NCBI GenBank assembly: GCA_001460835.1
Contig: CYKH01000931.1
Location: 1-31,991, forward strand
Length of the DNA stretch: 31,991 bases
Direction: 5' to 3'
From: Bodo saltans
Taxonomy: Eukaryota > Euglenozoa > Kinetoplastea > Eubodonida > Bodonidae
Made by a program: the position numbers and the translations under genes. A model generated the notes under the pieces. It saw only the letters and a program-made list of their open reading frames with translations, was not told the DNA's origin and did no database searches. Every line of letters begins with the position of its first letter. Position 1 is the stretch's first letter. This document shows positions 11,501-18,417 of this stretch, piece after piece.

Positions 11501-11895
11501 ACCGCAACGAAACAGACGCACATAAACGTACCAAGCAGCAATTGTCTGACGTCACCGAGACGTTGGTTCCTGAGACCAATCGGCTCAAACACACCATCGC
11601 CATGTACGAGAGGGAGCTTGCGCTTCGTTCATTGGAAGAGCCTCTCACACCGTTGCATGCAGATTCATTTGCCACGACGCAGCAGTCATCACCAGGAGAT
11701 CAAGCGGCAAGAGCGCGGCAACGTGAGGGGATCTGTGAGTTGCTGGAAGGCATACAAGACGCAGTGGACCTGCTGCAGCCGGTTAGCCTTGGTGCATCCT
11801 CTTCCCTTGGGGAGCACACTCTTGTTGCATTGTACGAATGGCTCGTGTCCGCTCAAATGCGATGTGAAGCTCTGGCCTTGGCATGCGAAAAGTAG
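5516..11895 (+). CDS. Giant WD40 / coiled-coil protein with a beta-grasp-like N-terminus, interrupted by a -1 frameshift at an A11 tract
   Basis: Chosen start ATG 5516 (MPPVEVTVHF) follows a CATACAG splice-type AG by 5 nt. Residues 1-75 look like a ubiquitin-like/PB1-type beta-grasp domain. A Ser/Pro-rich linker follows with a 72-residue segment present twice (5828-6043 and 6061-6276). Between the copies, the frame from 5516 passes an A11 run (6044-6054) and would then read copy 2 out of frame to TGA 6275-6277, giving only 253 residues. A second open frame covers copy 2 and continues to TAG 11893-11895 but has no early ATG. If joined by a one-base backward shift the product is about 2,125 residues: WD40 repeats at about 7040-7880 (LRGHRGSVTCIAV, SGSNDGRIRVWD-type units such as TGSNDGRIRVWD and GGLDRTVSIW), coiled coil at about 8330-11090, then a shorter helical C-terminus. 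This architecture suggests a flagellar or cytoskeletal scaffold; no specific orthologue is recognised. The A-tract is either an error in length or a real slippage site. Confidence 0.75.
5828..6043 (+). repeat. Copy 1 of a 216-bp tandem coding duplication
   Basis: This copy encodes GSPRAASPLQ through MSTGM in the frame of ATG 5516. It matches the second copy at 204 of 216 positions with no gaps. The copies are offset by 233 bp, which is not a multiple of three; the 17-nt spacer is A11 plus GCGGCG. Confidence 0.9.
6044..6054 (+). other. A11 homopolymer at the frame break (possible -1 slippage site)
   Basis: Eleven consecutive A followed by G contain the heptamer A-AAA-AAG in the frame of ATG 5516, a classical -1 slippery sequence. 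One step back here puts the ribosome into the long downstream frame. An A12 or A9 tract would also restore one open frame. The sequence alone cannot separate sequence error, transcriptional slippage and programmed frameshifting. Confidence 0.6.
6061..6276 (+). repeat. Copy 2 of the 216-bp tandem coding duplication
   Basis: It encodes the same 72-residue segment as copy 1, but in the frame of the long WD40/coiled-coil part. Of the 12 differences from copy 1, 10 are synonymous and two change the residue (Leu to Pro, Glu to Asp). Both copies have therefore evolved under constraint in this reading frame. Confidence 0.9.
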
Positions 11896-12118
11896 TCCAC
11901 CACTGCCCGCCAATAGTGAGAAAGAGAGGCGGCGAGAAACACGTTCGTCCCAGTTAGATGGGCGCTTTGATTGAGGTTGCTCCGTTGAAAGAAAAAAAAC
12001 ATCATTCTGACGCGTGATCGCTGATAATTTTGAAACCTGTACGAAAGTTTGAAATTTTACATTTACAATGCAGGCTCTTGTTGAAGGTTATTGGGTTCGC
12101 ATGTCCAGTGTTTTTGTA

Positions 12119-12159
12119 ATTTGTTTGTTGTTGTTGTTGCGTTTTCCCTTTTCCGCAAG
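12119..12159 (+). promoter_or_regulatory. Candidate trans-splice acceptor for the first zinc-ribbon gene
   Basis: A T/C-rich tract (12119-12156) is followed by AG at 12158-12159, 32 nt before ATG 12192. The rest of the 296-nt gap after the WD40 gene shows no other recognisable feature. Confidence 0.45.
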
Positions 12160-12191
12160 AAATCACAAACGAAGGAAGTAGGCGCAGGCAC

Positions 12192-12380
12192 ATGGACTCA
12201 TTGAAATCCGCTGTTCCCGAGCTCCGCCCTGTCTGCACATACATTTGCGCTAGCTGCACTTACGAAGTTGCAATCGAGAGCGAAGGCAGGCTAATTTGCC
12301 CACGATGCGCTAGCAACCAGGGCTCCAACTGTGTGTTCTACAAAAAGAGAGAACAGTCGACGACGTACGACACCGTTTAA
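12192..12380 (+). CDS. RPB12/RPABC4-like zinc-ribbon RNA polymerase subunit
   Basis: 62 residues from ATG 12192. A zinc ribbon is formed by C19-x2-C22 and C36-x2-C39. The context YICASC, the 13-residue spacing between the two pairs, and FYKKREQSTTYDTV at the C-terminus align with the RPB12 family (human form has YICGEC, the same 13-residue spacing and MYKKRTKR). RPB12 is a small subunit shared by RNA polymerases I, II and III in the nucleus, sitting at the RPB2-RPB3 interface. The loop between the second Cys pair and YKKR is about five residues longer than in the human protein and contains an extra Cys (C47). A similar gene follows directly. The family call rests on short motifs, so another zinc-ribbon family is possible. 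Confidence 0.62.
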   Translation: MDSLKSAVPELRPVCTYICASCTYEVAIESEGRLICPRCASNQGSNCVFYKKREQSTTYDTV

Positions 12381-12479
12381 GAAGGGAGCATGAGCCGTCA
12401 TTGGCGCGTTGTAGTTTAAAGCAACAAAGCACAAAAAAGTGAACATAAGGTGTCTAAATACTGCCAGCACATTTCGATT

Positions 12480-12529
12480 GTTTGCTGTTCATTTTTTTCT
12501 TCACAAAATTACAATTTCTGATGTGTTAG
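12480..12529 (+). promoter_or_regulatory. Candidate trans-splice acceptor for the second zinc-ribbon gene
   Basis: A T-rich tract at 12480-12503 and AG at 12528-12529 lie just before ATG 12536. A separate acceptor supports independent mature mRNAs for the two neighbouring small genes. Confidence 0.4.
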
Positions 12530-12535
12530 AATTTA

Positions 12536-12751
12536 ATGTCTGCGCAACCTACGACGAGCGCTGTCGCTGCGCCGCCTCAGCCTCGCCAACAGCAATACTA
12601 TTGTGCGTCGTGCCATACGCCACAGGATCTTCCACGCCCGAGCCCAACAGGCACACTGTTTCAGTGCCAGAATTGTCGCATGTCAGCAACTGGGGAACTT
12701 AAGGTGTTCTACTGCAAGCGCGTGTTTGCTGTTGAGCACACGACAAGGTGA
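12536..12751 (+). CDS. Second RPB12-like zinc-ribbon protein
   Basis: 71 residues from ATG 12536. After an Ala/Pro/Gln-rich N-terminus of 20 residues come C23-x2-C26 (YYCASCHTPQDL) and C44-x2-C47 (FQCQNC), then FYCKRVFAVEHTTR. The layout matches its upstream neighbour and the RPB12 family: Y-x-C-x2-C, second Cys pair, aromatic-Y-[KC]-K-R, short tail ending in Arg. The spacing between the Cys pairs is 17 residues, against 13 in the first gene. It is probably an old tandem paralogue. Trypanosomes use paralogous small subunits (RPB5z, RPB6z, RPB10z) in RNA polymerase I, so a polymerase-specific RPB12 variant is conceivable, but that is inference. Confidence 0.55.
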   Translation: MSAQPTTSAVAAPPQPRQQQYYCASCHTPQDLPRPSPTGTLFQCQNCRMSATGELKVFYCKRVFAVEHTTR

Positions 12752-12848
12752 GAGAGCTCTTGTCTTTTTTTTTTTGCACACACAAAAAGAGTTTTTTCCG
12801 TCTTTTCCATTGTGATTGCAAGTAACACTGGAAAAACTGCCGACGCTG

Positions 12849-12905
12849 AATTTTTTTTCCCTCTTTCCTCGTTTTTGGCTGTACAACCGTACATTTATCG
12901 ATTAG
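12849..12905 (+). promoter_or_regulatory. Candidate trans-splice acceptor for the 6-phosphogluconolactonase gene
   Basis: A long pyrimidine tract (T8 then CCCTCTTTCCTCG, 12849-12876) precedes the first suitable AG at 12904-12905, 10 nt before ATG 12916. Confidence 0.45.
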
Positions 12906-12915
12906 TAAGCCCTCA

Positions 12916-13704
12916 ATGCCAATTAAAACTGTTGTTTGTGAAGACAACGCTGCGTTGATCTCCACAGCCTTACAATCCGTCGTTGCGCTCATCGACGGAG
13001 AACAAAAGCGGAACACGACGACGGTGGGTGAACTTCAATCGCGAGTATCGCTAGCGTTGTCCGGTGGCAGCACTCCCAAAGCACTCTATGCTGCGATGAA
13101 GGCACATCACTTGCCTCTTGCCTCCTCGGCTGTGCAGTACTACTTTGGGGACGTGCGTATGGTTCCGGACTCGTCACCAGATTCTAATTTTCTGATGGCC
13201 TTTGAGCAGCTCCTTCACGCCGTGCCGACAAAGCACGTCACAAAGATTGAGACGGTGGATATCAGCGCAGCGGATAGTGCAGCTGCGTTCGAGGCTGCGC
13301 TTTTGACACAGCTCCCGTTGAATGAGTCAGGCTGCCCACAATTCGACATTGTGTTGCTAGGTGTAGGCCCTGATGGTCACACTGCGTCCCTGTTTCCTGG
13401 CACACCAGCCTCGAAGGAGACCGAGAGGTTTGCCGTGCCCTGCATGCCAAATGAAGGCATCACTCCCTACGTGGAACGTGTCACAATCACGCGGCGCGTC
13501 ATCCAGGCCGCCCGGCACGTGATTGTGATGGCAGCGGGGAAAGATAAGCAATGGGTTCTCGATGGAATTTTGGCGTCTGATGAAGATGTGGCGAGCACAG
13601 AAAACTTCCGGGTGCCGGTGGCCCGCTTGCTGCGTGAATGCACTGGCGACGTCCAACTGCTTGTCAACCGTGATATGGTCAAAGACGGCGCTGCGTCACT
13701 CTAA
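12916..13704 (+). CDS. 6-phosphogluconolactonase
   Basis: 262 residues, the usual length for the DevB/SOL-type enzyme, which hydrolyses 6-phosphogluconolactone to 6-phosphogluconate in the oxidative pentose phosphate pathway. Diagnostic motifs are SGGSTP (residues 49-54), YYFGDVRMVP with DSN (76-91; most homologues have DER where this has DVR) and LLGVGPDGHTASLFPG (147-162). The final residues are ASL. That is not a canonical glycosomal PTS1, but kinetoplastid PTS1 signals are permissive, so partial glycosomal import is possible. ATG 12916 directly follows a candidate splice AG and precedes the conserved N-terminal region, so the start is secure. Family call is very sure; localisation is not. 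Confidence 0.93.
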   Translation: MPIKTVVCEDNAALISTALQSVVALIDGEQKRNTTTVGELQSRVSLALSGGSTPKALYAAMKAHHLPLASSAVQYYFGDVRMVPDSSPDSNFLMAFEQLLHAVPTKHVTKIETVDISAADSAAAFEAALLTQLPLNESGCPQFDIVLLGVGPDGHTASLFPGTPASKETERFAVPCMPNEGITPYVERVTITRRVIQAARHVIVMAAGKDKQWVLDGILASDEDVASTENFRVPVARLLRECTGDVQLLVNRDMVKDGAASL

Positions 13705-13726
13705 CAACATAGCTCCGGGTGCGAAA

Positions 13727-13742
13727 ACACACACACACACAC
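13727..13742. repeat. (AC)8 microsatellite
   Basis: Eight AC units in the 3' untranslated region or intergenic gap after the 6-phosphogluconolactonase gene. It is an ordinary short tandem repeat that could vary in length. Confidence 0.9.
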
Positions 13743-13878
13743 GTACGATACTCTCCAGCAAACATTACGCCTACGCATCAAAGGTCAAGATAAACTATTT
13801 GATCATTGCAACATTTCTATTCATCGGTGATGTTCGTCATGATGTTGGTTTCGCACTTCGCAATCGTGTGAAATGTCA

Positions 13879-13899
13879 GTCTGTCTTTTTCTCTCCTAG
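13879..13899 (+). promoter_or_regulatory. Candidate trans-splice acceptor for the glycosyltransferase-like gene
   Basis: CAGTCTGTCTTTTTCTCTCC followed by TAG (AG 13898-13899) is a textbook pyrimidine tract with AG. It gives a 5' UTR of about 68 nt before ATG 13968. Confidence 0.5.
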
Positions 13900-13967
13900 C
13901 AAAAGTCTTCAAATAATTATTAATGTGGTAATCACACACGGACATTTGCGGCAGTCGCATCAACAAA

Positions 13968-16781
13968 ATGCCGCGAAAGATAACAAGCAACAACAAGTGG
14001 CGCGTGGGTCCGCTGCTGTTGCTCGCCATATTGACCGCCGTGTTTCTTGCGCCGCCCTTCATCGCGACGCTCTCAGCGGAGCCGCGTGTCCAGCGCATCG
14101 TTATTGCCAATGGAGCTCGACCAGAGTTTCTTAAGAGTACTTTACTCGATATTGTTGGTGAGATGCCGATCACTGGTGGCGCCGATATGGTGCTGTTTGT
14201 GTTCGCAGACAAACGAGAATACGACGTAGCAGCGGTCCAACTTGGCAGCGCTCGGTTGCCGCTCGGAATATGTGACATTATGGTTGCGTGGCTTGGTTGC
14301 CGCCCTCTGCAGATACTCAGAACGTTTGGTGTGAAGAAAACGGGTGAGATTATTGATACTTCTCTGAGTTCCGTCCCCAACCCATGCCGTGAAGACGACG
14401 CGATCCCTTCTTCAACGGCGGCATTGCTCGCATCGAACTCGGGAGAGTTTCTGCTGGCTGCGGCGGGTAAACTGTTGCATTGGGGTGCTGACGACGAAGG
14501 TCTGTTTGCACATGATGCCAAGGTTGTTGTGATGCAACCGTCTGACGCCGTGCTGTGTCGGGGCCACGCGCGTGCTGGCGCTGCGCAGTTCGAATCTTTG
14601 AGCACATGCAATCGTGACTGCCTGCGACTTGTCTCGCTGGGCAAAAGCAACGCGAGTCATCTTGTCAATACCTTGCCATACGTGGTAGACAGTGGCGCCG
14701 CAATGGTGAGATGGTGGAGAAGAGAGCACCCACCCGCACGACGCCAACATCAGCGTCTTGTTCGTGCATTCAACGCCAATGACAGCAGTCCACTGCTGGA
14801 CCTGACAGCGCTTGCGAAACCTGGCTATGGCGCTCAAATTGACTGGCGCAATATTGAACTGTTCAGCCCCATCTTTTTCCTCGGTACGCTGCACGCAGTT
14901 GCAAAGTTTTCAGATCTTGTGCAAGTTGCCCTTGTGGAGTCGCCGATTCCTCCTGGGTATCCCCATGAAATTGTGATCGCATCTGTGGTACAAAGTTTGC
15001 GCGATCGCCAGTGGTTGAGGGATAGCAATCGTTGGCTTAACATAAAGCCGTTCACTGTGAATGTGCTACCTCCTTTAGAGTTTCCGGTTGGTAGCCGAGA
15101 GACCTGTTGGAAGGAGCGGGCATGTCGCAGCCGTGCGATCAAGGACGATTCACCCATTGCGTTTATCCGCCCCTTTGCATGCCCAAAGCAGAGGCCGCAA
15201 CAGGCACCATGGTTAACTGTACCATGCCGGAGCGGTATGTACGACGATTTCTACCTGTTGCATCGCGGCATTGTCAACCCCGTGAACGCAACGACACAAC
15301 GCAACGGTTCCCAGTTTGAAGCGGCGGTAATTCAACCGATGGAGGCGCTTCCCGTGTCACTCATTCCGTCAAGTGCCCTCACACGGCGTTGGAAAGAGCT
15401 GAGCAACGACGCCGTGGCTGCGTCAACGCTACGCCGTAGTCGTGCAGGTAACGCGAGACTAGGCGCGTCACCTGTGATTGCAGAGCAGCAACCCGCAAAT
15501 GTCGAGGCGAGCGAATGTTCCCGTCGGTCGCTCAACGCAGTGCTTGGCGTGTGTGGCTCATTCGAGCCAAGCGTTGTCAGTGGCTTTGTTCGAAGCTTTG
15601 TGAAGTTTCACAAGCGTGGTTGCACCAAACTATTGTTGTTCGTGGATGAAGAGCTTCTTCCTTCCTATCAAGCAGCGTATGGCACCCTAGAGGACATTGA
15701 AGTGCTGTCGACACGGCCTTTGATGAGCTCGTTGAAACTGAAGGACTGTGGTGTCGCAGTATTCCGTACCGAATTGTTGGCCCGATGGATGGATAGCAAC
15801 AGCGAAGTTGAGGAGAGGGATCGAACCGCTGCGACAGGCGAAGCGGTTGGGCAATCACCCCAGGGAACAGCAACACCTCAGCCGTCAGGACAACGCACCA
15901 CGCCTCCCCCATACCGTTACGTGATGATGGTAGATACGAGGGACACGTTCTTCCAATCAGATCCATTCAAGCATGTGGAAGGCCTCTCACAGAAGTCATC
16001 CTCTGCAAAAGTAGCGTCGCCGTCCCGCTCCGTTGTGTTTGTGGTCGCAGAGCGCTTCGATGCAGCGTCGCTTGATCTCTATAATCCCATTGTGTTCGAC
16101 TTCCACGAACGGCTGGCGGGGGCAAGCTGTGGGCTCGCTGCTGTTCAATGGTCATACCGACTGAGAGTTGCGCCGATACCAACGCCTTCCTCGGTGGATA
16201 GGGCAGCTCACAAAGGGGGAACCAACAAAGTTGATGCAGATGGCAGGGCACGTGGTGCAGTGGGTAGTGGTGAGTGGGCCGCTGTAGAACCTCTCCCGAT
16301 TGTGTGTCTGGGATTGATGTTTGGAACGTACGACGCAGTGCGAGACCTGTTGCACTTGCTCGCGGAGTCGCTTGTCGCTCGAATCGTGGACGATCCTCAA
16401 CTCTGCGGGGTGAACATTGATCAGGGCATGCTGAATTGTCTTCTCTACGGCGGCCTCGCACACGCGAACTACGCGCATGATGTGGTGCTACTGAACCCCT
16501 ACACGCTACCTTACACACACGGCTTCCGCAGCTACGATGAGATCGCATTTGGCAAGGACGCTGTATCGAGTTCAGGCTACAAGTATTTGCAGTCATGTCA
16601 AAAGACGCCACGGAGGAGCGGGCGGTACGACCGGCCCACAGAATCATCTCCTTTGGCACAACATCACCATTTTGCCGTTGTTCACCAAGCCGACCGAATG
16701 CCAGAGACGTATTTCTATGCAACGGAGGTATTGACTCAAAGCGAAGAGGAACATTCCACATCGAAACAAGAGCCCAAGTAG
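13968..16781 (+). CDS. Type II membrane glycosyltransferase-like protein
   Basis: 937 residues. A basic N-terminus (MPRKITSNNKWR) and a single hydrophobic segment at about 13-33 (GPLLLLAILTAVFLAPPF) indicate a type II signal anchor, as in Golgi enzymes. The C-terminal domain (about 520-910) has glycosyltransferase-A-like features: LNAVLGVCGSFEPSVV at its start, YVMMVDTRDTFFQSDPF near residues 648-664 (an acidic D-x-x-D element), and CGVNIDQGMLNCLLYGG near 811-827. A long Ser/Arg-rich linker precedes it. The N-terminal half (35-500) is separate globular sequence, Cys-containing, which I do not recognise; it could be a second catalytic domain. Donor and acceptor are unknown. The glycosyltransferase call rests on motif resemblance and topology. 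Confidence 0.6.
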   Translation: MPRKITSNNKWRVGPLLLLAILTAVFLAPPFIATLSAEPRVQRIVIANGARPEFLKSTLLDIVGEMPITGGADMVLFVFADKREYDVAAVQLGSARLPLGICDIMVAWLGCRPLQILRTFGVKKTGEIIDTSLSSVPNPCREDDAIPSSTAALLASNSGEFLLAAAGKLLHWGADDEGLFAHDAKVVVMQPSDAVLCRGHARAGAAQFESLSTCNRDCLRLVSLGKSNASHLVNTLPYVVDSGAAMVRWWRREHPPARRQHQRLVRAFNANDSSPLLDLTALAKPGYGAQIDWRNIELFSPIFFLGTLHAVAKFSDLVQVALVESPIPPGYPHEIVIASVVQSLRDRQWLRDSNRWLNIKPFTVNVLPPLEFPVGSRETCWKERACRSRAIKDDSPIAFIRPFACPKQRPQQAPWLTVPCRSGMYDDFYLLHRGIVNPVNATTQRNGSQFEAAVIQPMEALPVSLIPSSALTRRWKELSNDAVAASTLRRSRAGNARLGASPVIAEQQPANVEASECSRRSLNAVLGVCGSFEPSVVSGFVRSFVKFHKRGCTKLLLFVDEELLPSYQAAYGTLEDIEVLSTRPLMSSLKLKDCGVAVFRTELLARWMDSNSEVEERDRTAATGEAVGQSPQGTATPQPSGQRTTPPPYRYVMMVDTRDTFFQSDPFKHVEGLSQKSSSAKVASPSRSVVFVVAERFDAASLDLYNPIVFDFHERLAGASCGLAAVQWSYRLRVAPIPTPSSVDRAAHKGGTNKVDADGRARGAVGSGEWAAVEPLPIVCLGLMFGTYDAVRDLLHLLAESLVARIVDDPQLCGVNIDQGMLNCLLYGGLAHANYAHDVVLLNPYTLPYTHGFRSYDEIAFGKDAVSSSGYKYLQSCQKTPRRSGRYDRPTESSPLAQHHHFAVVHQADRMPETYFYATEVLTQSEEEHSTSKQEPK

Positions 16782-16869
16782 CTTCGTTGTCATTTTGAGG
16801 ATGCAGCGGATGACCTGAGATGCGCTGCAACGCTAGTGAAATCGCCTGTAAAACCTTGTGTTTGCTATT

Positions 16870-16898
16870 TATTTTTATTCTGGTGTTGTTTTACATAG
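16870..16898 (+). promoter_or_regulatory. Candidate trans-splice acceptor for uS15m
   Basis: A T-rich tract from about 16870 is followed by ACATAG (AG 16897-16898), 19 nt before ATG 16918. Confidence 0.4.
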
Positions 16899-16917
16899 TA
16901 AGTAGAGTCAAAAGAAA

Positions 16918-18204
16918 ATGCTTCGATCATCTTCTGGGCTCCTACAGCGGTATCGCAAGGCGCAGGGCTTCAGTCTGAAGACCAGCTTCACGCGGACAAC
17001 GAATTTCAACAACGCCAAAAAAATCCGCCTGGAATCTGTGGATGGAGAGCAGGTAGAGGGTCGAGGTAAACAGCGGCGCAGATCGCACGATGCGTTAAAG
17101 AAAGAGATTGATACAATGGAGCACCCTGCAATTTGGATGTGGTATCCTTGGCGCAAAAACCCCGAGCCACCTCAGCCTTTCTTTCCTCAGCGTCGAGCGC
17201 TGAAGAACCTTCATGGTGCGCTCTACGCAGATTTAACCCCTGTTCAAAAGAAACGCCAAGAAGAAATGTTTTTTGGTGCGCAGCTGAATGAGCATCGACA
17301 GACAGACTTCGAATCACGACACCCGTTCTTGCAGCAGATCCTGAAGTCATTGGACGGCGCACCTAAAGGGTTTCCATTCTGGTACAAAAAATACCCAACA
17401 CGCAATCACGCGTATGAAAATCGCTTTAACATTCCGTCAGAAATGCTTGACGGTTATCCCGAAGACATCCGCAAAGCAGTGTCGCATTCCATGATGAGCG
17501 TCAGGGAGAAGCAGCGCGCTGAGCAGGCCAAGTACACGGAGCGATACGCAAAGCATGATTTTGACACGACGTCGCCTGCAGTGAAGGCTGTGCAAATGGC
17601 TCTGTCGGCACGCTCCATGAGGAACCATCTCCTGACGAACCCACACAACAACGTGATGAAATTCAAGCTAGGCACAAAGGAGCATGCCCTCAAACGTGCC
17701 CTACGAGCACTCCGGAAAGAAGATTTTAAGAAATACTGGGAGGTGATCAGAGACCATGATGTGCAGGACATTATCCAGCCCCCCAATGCCGTCTCTTATC
17801 GGTGGGGCAAGTACTGGAACCACGACTGGAATAAAGGAATGGCGCTCACAACCAACATAGCAGACTTCATGGATCCTCGTGGTATGAATGGGTGCGTCGA
17901 GACAGGGCGTTCACGGAGTGAGGTGGCACGCGACCTCGGCCTGTCCTACACACGTCCGCTCCACGAGAATGAAAAGCGCCAGCTGCAACAGAATGCCACC
18001 TACTACGAACGTCTGGCGCAGTTTAAGGCAGAGCAGCCAGAGCACGCCCGGCAGCTTGAAAGAGAACGCTTTGTGCGAAAATTCTCCGGCGTTTTCCTCA
18101 AGATGACTCAAGGAGGAGAGTTGACGGACTTCCCCAACAAGAAGCGCCACCTCATCGGCACCAAGATTCTGCGGTGGAAGTCGAAGCGTCACGGTCCCAT
18201 GTAG
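16918..18204 (+). CDS. Mitochondrial small-subunit ribosomal protein uS15m
   Basis: 428 residues. A basic, Ser-rich N-terminus (MLRSSSGLLQRYRKAQGF) is consistent with mitochondrial import. The S15 core lies at about residues 230-285: MRNHLLTNPHNN, then GTKEHALKRALRALRKEDFKKYW, matching the family pattern of a helix, a loop with basic residues, and R..L..YL...d...Y. The bacterial protein is about 89 residues, so some 230 residues are added before the core and 140 after it. Large extensions are normal for kinetoplastid mitoribosomal proteins. It would bind the shortened 9S rRNA in the mitochondrial small subunit. Extension sequence is rich in Trp, Arg and Lys (HPAIWMWYPWRKNPE). Family call is good; the extensions have no recognised domains. 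Confidence 0.75.
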   Translation: MLRSSSGLLQRYRKAQGFSLKTSFTRTTNFNNAKKIRLESVDGEQVEGRGKQRRRSHDALKKEIDTMEHPAIWMWYPWRKNPEPPQPFFPQRRALKNLHGALYADLTPVQKKRQEEMFFGAQLNEHRQTDFESRHPFLQQILKSLDGAPKGFPFWYKKYPTRNHAYENRFNIPSEMLDGYPEDIRKAVSHSMMSVREKQRAEQAKYTERYAKHDFDTTSPAVKAVQMALSARSMRNHLLTNPHNNVMKFKLGTKEHALKRALRALRKEDFKKYWEVIRDHDVQDIIQPPNAVSYRWGKYWNHDWNKGMALTTNIADFMDPRGMNGCVETGRSRSEVARDLGLSYTRPLHENEKRQLQQNATYYERLAQFKAEQPEHARQLERERFVRKFSGVFLKMTQGGELTDFPNKKRHLIGTKILRWKSKRHGPM

Positions 18205-18417
18205 TGGAGTGTTGGAATGTCTCGACCAGACGACAACATGTTCAACTTTTTTAGGCAGACGGCTTGGGAATTCGGTTTCGACAAGAGGAAGAAAAGAGAA
18301 CGCTCATCATTATTTTTATTAAAAAAATGAAATGAAAGGTTAACTTCTTGGTGGTATCTGTTGATTACAGGAACGATACGAAAGAAGAAAGAAGGACAGT
18401 TGGAACAAAAGAAACAC

